Positions 1 through 8,230 of a stretch of 13,806 nt of DNA are shown here, piece after piece. The position numbers were made by a program, and so were the translations under genes. The DNA lies in contig CAMVAR010000005.1 of NCBI GenBank assembly GCA_947165555.1, forward strand, positions 1 to 13,806. Direction: 5' to 3'. The first letter of the stretch is position 1, and each line of letters begins with the position of its first letter. The stretch comes from an uncultured Pseudomonadota bacterium. GTDB taxonomy: Bacteria > Pseudomonadota > Alphaproteobacteria > Rs-D84. Under the pieces are notes generated by a model. The model was given only the letters and a program-made list of their open reading frames with translations. It was not told where the DNA came from and searched no databases.

Positions 1-42
1 TTTTTCCGCCGGCCCCGTCGCATCCCATTCCGACGGCGAATT

Positions 43-71
43 TTTATATGTAAAAGTGTATCAAAAACCAA
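43..71 (-). promoter_or_regulatory. predicted sigma-70 promoter reading left out of the window
   Basis: On the minus strand TTGGTT (66-71) is followed after 17 bp by TATAAA (43-48), a good match to housekeeping -35 and -10 boxes. Transcription would begin near position 36 and leave the window, so its gene is not visible. The -35 box sits inside the palindrome at 63-78, so a protein bound there would be expected to interfere with RNA polymerase. Confidence 0.45.
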
Positions 72-78
72 GGTTTTT
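63..78. promoter_or_regulatory. palindrome 1, candidate operator
   Basis: AAAAACCAAGGTTTTT is a perfect dyad with 7-bp arms around a 2-bp centre. It shares the core AAACC-WW-GGTTT with the palindrome at 169-186, and the two centres are 107 bp apart. It covers the -35 box of the predicted leftward promoter, the usual position of a repressor operator. The binding protein is unknown. Confidence 0.4.
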
Positions 79-168
79 TATATACACCCCGAATGGAAAA
101 ATCAAAATTTATAACATGTTGTTTTTACAAAAAAACAAAAATTTAATTTTTTTAAAAAACTGGTTGAT

Positions 169-186
169 TTTAAACCTTGGTTTAAA
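169..186. promoter_or_regulatory. palindrome 2, candidate upstream operator
   Basis: TTTAAACCTTGGTTTAAA is a perfect dyad with 8-bp arms and a 2-bp centre, sharing its central 12 bp (apart from the centre orientation) with palindrome 1. It lies about 107 bp upstream of palindrome 1 relative to the leftward promoter. This spacing is close to a whole number of helical turns, so two bound dimers could face the same side of the DNA. Confidence 0.35.
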
Positions 187-299
187 TTGTACCACCAATA
201 TTCGATTAATCGGGGGAAATACCGGTTGTTATGGGACCGAACCGGATTCCTGTCCATATTCTTGATTGTGCTATCATTTTTATGACCGCACGTCCAACG

Positions 300-327
300 A
301 AAACCGCGCACTTACATGCGCGGTTTT
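300..327 (-). terminator. hairpin terminator downstream of tsf
   Basis: A perfect 11-bp stem, AAAACCGCGCA paired with TGCGCGGTTTT, closes a 6-nt loop about 78 nt beyond the tsf stop codon. The flanking A4 and T4 make it usable in either direction. On the minus strand the stem ends in GGTTTT, with no longer U-run after it. It is the strongest hairpin in the region and the probable end of the rpsB-tsf transcript. Confidence 0.7.
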
Positions 328-404
328 GTAAATATCGTACACACTTTACATAACATGTTGACCATATTGCCAAAGCATTTATAACAATTTGGCCCACACG
401 GTTC

Positions 405-1274
405 CTAGTTCAATACCTTGGCAACTTCATCTGCCAGGTTATCTTCACGTTTTTCAATGCCTTCGCCCAAGACAAAGTACGCAAAGCCGGCCAATTTGCC
501 ACCGACCTCATCCAAAACTTGTTTAACGGTCTTTGACGGATCCATAACAAACGGCTGTTCTTCTAATACAGATTCGCCATAATATTTCTGGATACGACCA
601 TTAACCATCTTTTCGACAATATTTTCCGGTTTGCCCGCGGTTGCACCAGATTCAATGAAAACCTTTTTCTCGCGTTCGACAGCGGCCGGGTTGACATCGG
701 CAATTGTCATAAATTCCGGCTTGTTTGCGGCAATATGCATCGCAATTTTTGGGCCAATTTCGGCAATCTTATCAGAATCACCATCAATGGCAACCGCCAC
801 ACCAATCTGCCCCATGCCCGGCACCAACGCATTGTGTATATAACTGAAAATATGTTGTCCGGAAACACTTGCAATACGGCGCAGATTCATATTTTCACCA
901 ATTGTTGCGATTGTCGCGGCAATATCTTCGCGTACCGCATTCAACGTCGCATCAAAATCACCCGACAATTCCAATGCCTTGGACGCAACATCGGCAACCA
1001 ACTTTTGAAATTTATCGTTTTTGGCGACAAAATCCGTCTCGGCATTCAATTCCACGACACAGCCCATATTATCGCATTTTACCACGGTAACCAGTCCCGA
1101 TGCCGCAACACGCCCGGCCTTGGACGCGGCCTTGACAATTCCCTTTTGACGTAACCAATCGGCCGCCGCTTCGATATCGCCATTGTTTTCCACCAGTGCC
1201 TTTTTACAATCCATCATACCGGCCGATGTTTTTTCACGCAGTTCTTGAATTAATTTTGCGGTAATTTCTGCCAT
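405..1274 (-). CDS. tsf: translation elongation factor Ts
   Basis: EF-Ts is the cytoplasmic nucleotide exchange factor that releases GDP from EF-Tu so it can reload with GTP and bring aminoacyl-tRNA to the ribosome. The 289-residue product is full length for the family. The N-terminal UBA-like domain (about residues 1-55) has the family's opening pattern (ITAKLIQELREKTSAGMMDC, then KKAL). The TDFVAKND motif that contacts EF-Tu lies at about residues 80-87, followed by the dimerisation-type core. The start is fixed by an ideal ribosome binding site. It lies 99 bp downstream of rpsB on the same strand, the order conserved across bacteria, and is probably co-transcribed with it. pyrH and frr, often next in this cluster, do not follow; a terminator lies at 300-327. 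Confidence 0.98.
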   Translation of the reverse strand: MAEITAKLIQELREKTSAGMMDCKKALVENNGDIEAAADWLRQKGIVKAASKAGRVAASGLVTVVKCDNMGCVVELNAETDFVAKNDKFQKLVADVASKALELSGDFDATLNAVREDIAATIATIGENMNLRRIASVSGQHIFSYIHNALVPGMGQIGVAVAIDGDSDKIAEIGPKIAMHIAANKPEFMTIADVNPAAVEREKKVFIESGATAGKPENIVEKMVNGRIQKYYGESVLEEQPFVMDPSKTVKQVLDEVGGKLAGFAYFVLGEGIEKREDNLADEVAKVLN

Positions 1275-1279
1275 AATTT

Positions 1280-1286
1280 CCTCCTT
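1280..1286 (-). promoter_or_regulatory. tsf ribosome binding site
   Basis: AAGGAGG on the minus strand, 5 nt before the ATG at 1274, is a perfect Shine-Dalgarno sequence. It is stronger than those of the other genes here, which fits high expression of EF-Ts. Confidence 0.9.
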
Positions 1287-1330
1287 GGTTTATTTTATTT
1301 AATATATTGATACAAAACCTAAAACACTCT

Positions 1331-1354
1331 GGGCGTCCAAGTAATTGGATGCCC
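1331..1354 (-). promoter_or_regulatory. hairpin between rpsB and tsf
   Basis: Two 10-nt arms (GGGCGTCCAA and TTGGATGCCC on the plus strand) surround a 4-nt loop. They pair fully except at one position, which is an A-C mismatch in the minus-strand mRNA. The RNA after it (AGAGUGUUUUAGGUUUUG) is U-rich but has no clean U-run. It could be a partial terminator, an RNA-processing site or a 3'-end protector that tunes the S2:EF-Ts ratio. The rpsB-tsf spacer of E. coli also contains an attenuator-like structure. Confidence 0.4.
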
Positions 1355-1373
1355 ACGGATAAAATTGTAAATA

Positions 1374-2222
1374 TTACTTTTCGGCTTTATCGGCCAATTT
1401 TTCACGACGCTCTGCACGTGCCGCAGATGTTTTAGACCGTTGTTTCATTTCTTTATCTTTCATTTCATCTTCCAACGCGTCATTTTCATCGTCCATTGAT
1501 GCCTCTACCTTTTTGCCGGCCGCGCCGCCCAGGCGTTTTTCAATACCGGACAAAATTGCATCAACGAATAAATCGCAATACAGTTGTGTCGCGCGTGTCG
1601 CATCATCATTACCCGGCACCGGATAGTCAACCATTTCCGGATTCGCATTCGTATCACAAATTGCAATTGTTGGAATATCCAAATTTTTGGCTTCGCGAAC
1701 CGCGTTCATTTCGCGCGGTACGTCAATAACTATCATAACCTGGGGCACACCGTGCATATCTAAAATACCGCCGAAAATATCACGCAGTTTTGTAACTTCT
1801 TTGGTCATAACCCCAACTTCTTTCTTGGTCAGTCCCAATTTGTCGGCATTTTCAATGTCCGCTTCCATCTTTTTCAGACGACGAATAGATTGTGAAACGG
1901 TTGTCCAATTGGTCAACATACCACCCAACCAACGATTATTTACATAAAATTGACCACAACGTTCGGCCGCATCTTTGACGATGTCTTTGGCCTGGTGCTT
2001 GGTGGCGACAAATAAAACCTTGCCCCCGGCGGCGGCAATAGCCTCTAGTGCAATCAACGCACGATGTAACAACGGTGCGGTTTTATTCAAATTAATAATG
2101 TGAATTTTATCTTTGACCCCATAAACGTACGGTGTCATTAATGGATTCCAACGACGGGTATGATGCCCAAAATGAACACCGGCCTCCATCAATTGTTGCA
2201 TAGTAAATTTTGGCAATGCCAT
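1374..2222 (-). CDS. rpsB: 30S ribosomal protein S2
   Basis: S2 binds the head/platform junction of the 30S subunit and is needed for S1 recruitment. The start at 2222 gives 282 residues beginning MALPKFTMQQLMEAGVHFGH, the near-invariant S2 N terminus (GVHFGHxTRRWNP). It has an AAAAGGA ribosome binding site at 2229-2235, 6 nt upstream. The same frame stays open to 2408, but those 62 extra codons match no S2 and cover the predicted promoter and leader. Further signatures are FVATKHQAKDIV, NNRWLGGMLTNW and PTIAICDTNANP. The core ends near residue 232; a roughly 50-residue Lys/Glu/Asp-rich tail follows, making it longer than the 241-residue E. coli protein. Such tails vary between lineages. First gene of the rpsB-tsf operon. 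Confidence 0.97.
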   Translation of the reverse strand: MALPKFTMQQLMEAGVHFGHHTRRWNPLMTPYVYGVKDKIHIINLNKTAPLLHRALIALEAIAAAGGKVLFVATKHQAKDIVKDAAERCGQFYVNNRWLGGMLTNWTTVSQSIRRLKKMEADIENADKLGLTKKEVGVMTKEVTKLRDIFGGILDMHGVPQVMIVIDVPREMNAVREAKNLDIPTIAICDTNANPEMVDYPVPGNDDATRATQLYCDLFVDAILSGIEKRLGGAAGKKVEASMDDENDALEDEMKDKEMKQRSKTSAARAERREKLADKAEK

Positions 2223-2343
2223 GATATATCCTTTTGTTTTTTCTGTTATTATCCTCACCACTTTGGGCCGTATAAAACCAGTTTCCCGGACAGAAAACCC
2301 CATTTGTGGTTGTGTTCTTCGCGCCCAATTTGTTTGAACACGT
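2223..2343 (-). promoter_or_regulatory. rpsB 5' leader with hairpin and possible pseudoknot
   Basis: From the predicted start of transcription near 2343 the mRNA has an untranslated leader of about 120 nt. A hairpin forms almost at the 5' end: GUGUUC (2336-2341) pairs with GAACAC (2312-2317) around an 18-nt loop. That loop contains UUGGGC (2323-2328), which is perfectly complementary to GCCCAA (2263-2268) downstream, so an H-type pseudoknot is possible. In E. coli, S2 represses its own mRNA through a structured rpsB leader; a similar role here is an inference. Confidence 0.4.
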
Positions 2344-2349
2344 GCCCGC

Positions 2350-2378
2350 ATAATACGCCAAAAAAACGACAAATGCAA
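2350..2378 (-). promoter_or_regulatory. predicted rpsB-tsf promoter
   Basis: TTGCAT (2373-2378) and TATTAT (2350-2355) are separated by exactly 17 bp on the minus strand. The -10 box matches five of six consensus positions. Placement 120-130 bp upstream of rpsB leaves room for the structured leader. It is the best promoter match on this strand of the divergent intergenic region. Confidence 0.5.
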
Positions 2379-2435
2379 GCAAAATAATGATGTTCGGCAT
2401 AAAATCACACAATAAATGTTTCATATAAAAAAAAC

Positions 2436-2464
2436 TTGTTTTTTGAAATTTATACATTTAAGAT
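2436..2464 (+). promoter_or_regulatory. possible promoter of the alpha-2-macroglobulin/pbpC operon
   Basis: TTGTTT (2436-2441) and TAAGAT (2459-2464) are 17 bp apart in an AT-rich stretch about 30 bp upstream of the start codon at 2501. The match is modest. The gene also has an AGGAG ribosome binding site at 2485-2489, 11 nt before the ATG. The promoter does not overlap the opposite-facing rpsB promoter. Confidence 0.3.
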
Positions 2465-2500
2465 AACACTGGTCGATAGGAAACAGGAGAAATTCAAAAA

Positions 2501-5500
2501 ATGGCAAAATCTGTGGCACGGTTTTGGTCGCGTGCAACGCGTCTTGTTTGCATAATTATTGCAACATGCGTATTTGTAACACTATCTTTGTACTGGATAA
2601 AATCTAATGACGAAAATATATCACGCGCCGATTTAGATTTTAACACGCCCATATCGGCAAACTTTACCGACGATAATTACACCACGTTATCAAATAACAT
2701 CCCAGATGTGAATAATAACCGTGCAATTGGCGCGCCGGACAAATTGATAATAACATACGATATTACATCCGGCCCAAACAATCCGGTGTTTAATACGACG
2801 CTAACCCCATCTGATTTGGCCGCAAACATCAAATTCAGTCCCGCCATTCGTGGTAAATGGTCTTTTTCTGGTCCATACGATTTGATATTTAGTCCCGAAC
2901 AAAATTGGCCGGCAAACACCAGATTCGATGTAAAATTGGGTAAACACCTGTTTTCGTCCGACGTAATACCATCGCGCGATAAATTTTCATTTAAAACCGC
3001 ACCAATTTCGGCAGATTTAAATTTATTCAATATTTATTCCACCCCCAGTGGCGACCGCACCGTGATTGGTGTCGCCGTCATATCATTCAACGAACCCATA
3101 CAAACCCAAGATTTTAAAGACAAGGTTTCGATGCGACTGGACGGACGTAATTTGGAATTTGATGTACAATTTGACCGATATATGCGTACCGTCATCATAA
3201 AAACTGTCCCGATAAAGGTAACCGCGCATCCCCAAACATTGCGTTTAAAAATCAATTCTATTTATGATTCTGCAAACAATTCACGCACATCGAAAATAAC
3301 CGCCAAAACGGTTATTGATTCTGCGAATAATTTTTTCAAAGTATCTGATTTATCTACAATAACCGCCGATGATTCCGCGGGCATTCCGCAACAATTAATA
3401 TTGGTAAATATGACCGCATCTGCACGCACAAATACAGATTGGCCAAAATATATCGATGCGTATTTATTACCGCGCATGTATCAAAACGATTCTGACAATG
3501 ATTTTCACACATGGGCGCGTGACGAAGTAACCCCAGAAATTATACAAAAATCTGAAAAACTAACATTAACCCCGGTTAATTTCGTAAATCCGGCCGGCAC
3601 ATATCAATACGCATTTTCATACGATGTATCCGACGACGTACCACGATATATATACATAAAAATAAAATCAGATATTCATTCTGATAATGGTTTTGTTACC
3701 CAAAACGCGACGGACATGGTTTTACCGGTCGCCTATCCCGCACGCAGCGTAAAAATTGTTGGTGGGGGTGCGTTACTATCCATGGCCGGGGATAAAAATC
3801 TGGCCATTGTGGCACGCGGTGGTGTTGATACGGCATTTATTGATATTGCCAAGGTTGAATCACGCGAAATCAATCACTTGATTACACAAACATATAATCT
3901 CTTTTCAAAACTTGAATACCACAATCAATGGACATTTAACTCATACGATATGTCAGTTATTTTTCATAAAAAAATTCCGTTCGCCAACACATCCAAGAAA
4001 CATGTAAATTACGCCGCATTAAATCTTGGTGAATATTTGGACCGCACCCCGAACGACAAGACCGGCATATTTATAATAAAAACCGGCGCAGATGAAGTCA
4101 GCGCTGAAAATGCCGACGCACGTCTGATTTTACTAACCGATTTAGGCATCATACGCAAAATCAATCTTGATAACACATCAATGATATTTGTATCATACCT
4201 ATCAACCGGGGCGCCGGCATCGGATACCGATGTAACCGTGTTGGGACGCAATGGTTATCCAATCTGGGCGGGGACAACAAATTCTGACGGCGTTGTGAAC
4301 ATACCACATTTTTCGTTGTCTGAATACAGAAATGAAAAAGAACCGGTTGCCATTGTCGCACGCCATGACATGGATGTATCATTTATTCCATATAACGCCG
4401 ATTATGAACAACGTACTGAATTTTCTAAATTTGATGTCGGTGGCGCATACGCATCAAATACAACGTCATTACGAACATTTGTTTTTTCCGACCGCGGAAT
4501 ATACGCCCCCGGCGAATCTGTTGTAATTGGTGCAATTGTTGAAAACGGCAATTTCAGCGGTCTTGCCGGAATCCCGGTAAAGATGGAGATATTCGACAGT
4601 CGTGGTCGCATTGTTTTCGAACGCAAGATATCATTGCCATCCGACGGCATGTTTGATGCCACATATAAAACATCCCCGGATACCCCCCTGGGCCAGTATG
4701 AAATTAATATATATTCACTAAATGGGCGCGGCAAAGTCCAAGACACAATCGGCACCACAACATTTATGGTCCAAGAATTTATTCCCGACACAATGAAAAT
4801 CGTGGCAAATATTGACACTGAAACACCGGTCACCGGATGGATATCACCGGACAATATTCGTGCAAATATTTCGTTAAATAACATGTACGGTACGCCCGCC
4901 ACAAATCGTCGAATTTCTGGAACGGCAACACTGCGCCCATTTGATTTTACTTTCACAGAATATGCAAATTACAAATTTACATCTAACTTTATTTCCGATG
5001 GCGCGGCATCGGGAAACTTTGCCCGCATTAACCAAACATATTCTATTGATTTACCCGACATACGTACCGACGAAAATGGCAACGCAACAATGTCCATTGA
5101 TTTCAATCGCGAAATTCCCACCGGCACATATATTTTGACAACACAAATAAATGGTTTTGAACCCGGCGACGGGGCCAGCATTCAAACAACACTTAAAACC
5201 CGTGTGTCGAATCTGGATTATCTGGTTGGTTATCACACAGATTCTGATTTAGATTATGTTGCCCGCAATACCAAGGCCAAGATTAAATTAATTGCGTTGG
5301 ATAATAACGCCAACAAAACAACCGCCAACAATTTAAACGTACGCGTTATCAAACGTGAAAATTTAACCAGTTTAATCAAAGACTACAACAATCTGTATAA
5401 ATATAAAACCATTACAAACGATAAGATTATGCGTCAATCGCAAATTACGATACCAATCAACGGCATTGAACTGGATTTGAACACGGCGACCGGCGGTACA

Positions 5501-8230
5501 TATTTTTTGCAAATTTTAGATACGCGCAATAATATTTTGGCCAACATTGAATATTTTGTTGCATCAAATGAAAATGTTACAACCGCCCCCGAAACGCGTG
5601 CAGAATTGCAAATCAAATTAAACGCAATTGAATATACCCCCGGGCAAGAAATAAATATTGGAATTACGGCACCATATGCCGGCACCGGCCTTATTACCAT
5701 TGAACGCGACCGTGTATATGCCTACAAATGGTTTAATGCGAAAACGACATCATCGGTCCAGAGCATTACCCTGCCCGACGATTTCCAAGGTACCGGATAC
5801 ATAAATGTATCTTTTGTCCGCGATATCAACAGTCGCGATATTTACACTACGCCATACGCATACGCGGTTGCGCCATTCAGGACGAAAATCGACCATCATC
5901 ATGTCAAAATCGATTTGACCACACCACCAATCATTCATGATAATAAATTAACGATTGAATATAAAACCAACAAAGATGCGCGCATCATGATTTTTGCCAT
6001 CAATACCGGTATTATCCAGGTGGCCAAATATCAAATTCCGAACCCATTACAACACTTTTTTCAAAAGGCCGCGCTTCAGGTCCAAACATCACAAATATTA
6101 TCATTATTATTACCCGAATATAATGTATTACGTGAAGTGGCAAAAACTGGTGGCGGTGATTACGATATGGACTCTGGTGGCATTGACACGCCATTGACCA
6201 ATCCATTTGCGCGCAAAAATTTACCGCCTGTCGCATTTTATTCCGGCATTATCGATACAGCGGCGAATACATCCAAGAATATAACATTTGATATTCCCGA
6301 ATATTTCAATGGCGAACTTAGTGTCTACGCCGTGGCCGCGTCAAATGGCGCAGTTGGGGGGGCGCGCACACACAGTCTTGTTCAATCACCTGTTATAATT
6401 TCCATGGTAACACCACGTTTTGTTGCCCCATCCGATAAATTTACGATAAACACGATTGTATCAAATTTGGCACCGGAATCTGGCAACGATGCCACCGCAA
6501 AAAACACAATAACAACAACGGGGAATCTGATAGTAACATTACCGGAATCCGATATCATATCCGTACCAAAAAACACCGAAAAATTATGGCAATTTAATGT
6601 ATCGGCAACCGACGCACCGGGTGTTGCCACATTGGGTGTTACGACACGCTTGGCCGATGGAAATGATAATATTGTGGCAACCCGAACGACCACATCAGAC
6701 ATATCAATCCGTCCAACAACTTTATTAACACACAACATCAAAACCGGCATCGTAAATTCCACCACAACCAATCTGCGCAATATTGAAACAGATATGTATT
6801 CGGCGATGCAAACCCAAAAATTATATATTTCTGCATCACCATCTATATTGACACGTCCGATGTTTGAATACCTGGCTGACTATAACTTTTCATGCACAGA
6901 GCAATTGATATCGCGCACAATACCATACGCAATACTGGGCAACGACGCATTACTGGGCATTACCACGGCCGACGCAGTCGAAAACATAGACGCAGCAATA
7001 AAAACATTAACAAATCGTCAAAATGGAGATGGCTCATTTGGGATGTGGACGTCCGGCACCCCGGGCACAGAAAACATTTCTAGCAACACGACAACATTTG
7101 TAACGGCGTATGCGATAAACTTTCTTGGGATTGCGCGCCGCGGCGGATACAATGTGCCACAATCAATATTGACCCGCGGCATGGATTTCTTGCGCAGTTT
7201 TGCATCCCAACCAACGACATCCGAATCTGACGCCTATGCCAAGGCATTAACCATATATACATTATCACAAAATGATTATGTCACCACCAGTTACATTGAC
7301 CTGTTGTTGGAATATTTAAATGAACACTTGCCAAATTGGGAATCGGGTCCAATTGGCCCATACATTGCCGCATCTTATAAAATGTTAAAGCAAACAGAAC
7401 GGGCCGACACATTGATTGCAAAATACAAACCCGGCAATGATTACAAAAATATTGATATGCCGTTTATCAATGGAATTACGAATGACGCAATTTATACTTT
7501 CATTTTGCGCAGATATTTTGACCGCCCACAATCCACAATTGCCAAAAACATTCAAAACTATATTAATGCCGGCAATTACGATTCCATGACCGCGGCGGCA
7601 ATTATTATGGGATATGCCGATGCAACACCACGCTCAGAAACCCCCGACATTAGTATATTCGCAAACGACGCACAAATTACAACACGTGAAATTGGTACGG
7701 CCATTGTTGCCGAAATCCCGATAAACACCCCGCGTTTGCGCATCAATTGCCCAACATGCAATTCCACAACCAACCCAATGTTTTACACATTTATCCAAAC
7801 GGGGTTCCCGCGCACAGTTGATTCGCACACAAACGGCATTGAAATTACACGTGAATATTTTGATATCAACGGCAATCGCATTACATCGGCCCGCATCGGC
7901 GACATGGTCGATGTAAAAATCACGGCCCGCACACGTGGTGGCACAGATTTTATATCAAACGGCGTAATTATTGATTTATTGCCGGGTGGATTAACCCCAA
8001 TATCGGATTCTTTGACCGGCGACATGGAATTTGGTGAAATCCGCGAAGACCGTGTATTAATATATACATCACTGGACCGAACACCGACAACATTTTCATA
8101 TCGCGCCCAGTTATCTGTGGCGGGAACATTTGCAATTCCACCGATTACGGCACACGACATGAATAATTCTGGGATTGTGGCGACCGGCAAACATGGCAAA
8201 TTGACGGTTTCAAATGCAATGGATGACTAG
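2501..8230 (+). CDS. bacterial alpha-2-macroglobulin, thioester type (YfhM-like)
   Basis: Family members are periplasmic protease traps: when a protease cuts the bait region, the protein changes shape and the thioester covalently captures the attacker. The 1909-residue product is somewhat longer than E. coli YfhM. Residues about 14-33 are one hydrophobic segment with no lipobox cysteine, so it is probably anchored by an uncleaved signal sequence rather than being a lipoprotein. A macroglobulin (MG) repeat near residue 660 carries FSDRGIYAPGES, the A2M domain covers about 1245-1290 (ELSVYAVAASNGAVGGA), and the thioester motif CTEQ is intact at residues 1465-1468. An alpha/alpha-toroid thioester domain follows (QNGDGSFGMW at about 1507), then a C-terminal MG domain (EITREYFDINGNRIT). 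It overlaps pbpC by 17 bp, the known yfhM-pbpC pairing, which suggests joint action in guarding a breached envelope. Confidence 0.93.
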   Translation: MAKSVARFWSRATRLVCIIIATCVFVTLSLYWIKSNDENISRADLDFNTPISANFTDDNYTTLSNNIPDVNNNRAIGAPDKLIITYDITSGPNNPVFNTTLTPSDLAANIKFSPAIRGKWSFSGPYDLIFSPEQNWPANTRFDVKLGKHLFSSDVIPSRDKFSFKTAPISADLNLFNIYSTPSGDRTVIGVAVISFNEPIQTQDFKDKVSMRLDGRNLEFDVQFDRYMRTVIIKTVPIKVTAHPQTLRLKINSIYDSANNSRTSKITAKTVIDSANNFFKVSDLSTITADDSAGIPQQLILVNMTASARTNTDWPKYIDAYLLPRMYQNDSDNDFHTWARDEVTPEIIQKSEKLTLTPVNFVNPAGTYQYAFSYDVSDDVPRYIYIKIKSDIHSDNGFVTQNATDMVLPVAYPARSVKIVGGGALLSMAGDKNLAIVARGGVDTAFIDIAKVESREINHLITQTYNLFSKLEYHNQWTFNSYDMSVIFHKKIPFANTSKKHVNYAALNLGEYLDRTPNDKTGIFIIKTGADEVSAENADARLILLTDLGIIRKINLDNTSMIFVSYLSTGAPASDTDVTVLGRNGYPIWAGTTNSDGVVNIPHFSLSEYRNEKEPVAIVARHDMDVSFIPYNADYEQRTEFSKFDVGGAYASNTTSLRTFVFSDRGIYAPGESVVIGAIVENGNFSGLAGIPVKMEIFDSRGRIVFERKISLPSDGMFDATYKTSPDTPLGQYEINIYSLNGRGKVQDTIGTTTFMVQEFIPDTMKIVANIDTETPVTGWISPDNIRANISLNNMYGTPATNRRISGTATLRPFDFTFTEYANYKFTSNFISDGAASGNFARINQTYSIDLPDIRTDENGNATMSIDFNREIPTGTYILTTQINGFEPGDGASIQTTLKTRVSNLDYLVGYHTDSDLDYVARNTKAKIKLIALDNNANKTTANNLNVRVIKRENLTSLIKDYNNLYKYKTITNDKIMRQSQITIPINGIELDLNTATGGTYFLQILDTRNNILANIEYFVASNENVTTAPETRAELQIKLNAIEYTPGQEINIGITAPYAGTGLITIERDRVYAYKWFNAKTTSSVQSITLPDDFQGTGYINVSFVRDINSRDIYTTPYAYAVAPFRTKIDHHHVKIDLTTPPIIHDNKLTIEYKTNKDARIMIFAINTGIIQVAKYQIPNPLQHFFQKAALQVQTSQILSLLLPEYNVLREVAKTGGGDYDMDSGGIDTPLTNPFARKNLPPVAFYSGIIDTAANTSKNITFDIPEYFNGELSVYAVAASNGAVGGARTHSLVQSPVIISMVTPRFVAPSDKFTINTIVSNLAPESGNDATAKNTITTTGNLIVTLPESDIISVPKNTEKLWQFNVSATDAPGVATLGVTTRLADGNDNIVATRTTTSDISIRPTTLLTHNIKTGIVNSTTTNLRNIETDMYSAMQTQKLYISASPSILTRPMFEYLADYNFSCTEQLISRTIPYAILGNDALLGITTADAVENIDAAIKTLTNRQNGDGSFGMWTSGTPGTENISSNTTTFVTAYAINFLGIARRGGYNVPQSILTRGMDFLRSFASQPTTSESDAYAKALTIYTLSQNDYVTTSYIDLLLEYLNEHLPNWESGPIGPYIAASYKMLKQTERADTLIAKYKPGNDYKNIDMPFINGITNDAIYTFILRRYFDRPQSTIAKNIQNYINAGNYDSMTAAAIIMGYADATPRSETPDISIFANDAQITTREIGTAIVAEIPINTPRLRINCPTCNSTTNPMFYTFIQTGFPRTVDSHTNGIEITREYFDINGNRITSARIGDMVDVKITARTRGGTDFISNGVIIDLLPGGLTPISDSLTGDMEFGEIREDRVLIYTSLDRTPTTFSYRAQLSVAGTFAIPPITAHDMNNSGIVATGKHGKLTVSNAMDD

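Larger units (their letters stand above)
1..404. other. non-coding region downstream of tsf, rich in palindromes
   Basis: No open frame here looks like a real gene; the short frames have low-complexity AT-rich translations and no ribosome binding site. The stretch holds the likely tsf terminator (300-327), two related palindromes (63-78 and 169-186), a perfect 10-bp palindrome CGATTAATCG (203-212), a CCGGTT/AACCGG inverted repeat (222-227 with 240-245), and a leftward promoter (43-71). A 6-bp hairpin at 15-36 (CCGTCG/CGACGG) followed by T5 at 41-45 could weakly terminate a plus-strand gene entering from the left. The density of dyads suggests a regulatory region for a gene lying left of the window. 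Confidence 0.6.

Noticed and set aside
221..260. tRNA-like GGTTC stretch on the minus strand
   Set aside because: The GGTTCGGTCC segment does not fit a T-arm, and no acceptor stem or anticodon arm can be folded around it.
735..1154. 139-codon plus-strand frame inside tsf
   Set aside because: Antisense shadow of a highly conserved gene, with no start signals and a low-information translation.
2223..2408. N-terminal extension of the rpsB frame to an upstream start at 2408
   Set aside because: The extra 62 residues match no S2 protein, and the conserved start MALPKFTMQQLMEAGVHFGH has its own ribosome binding site at 2229-2235.
2107..2457. A 116-codon minus-strand frame with a hydrophobic start, overlapping the rpsB leader and 5' end
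   Set aside because: It has no ribosome binding site, overlaps the rpsB promoter and first codons in another frame, and its downstream half is the shadow of S2. The promoter and leader explain the region better.
4402..4956. 184-codon minus-strand frame inside the alpha-2-macroglobulin gene
   Set aside because: Antisense shadow; the plus-strand frame encodes a recognisable macroglobulin domain across the whole stretch.
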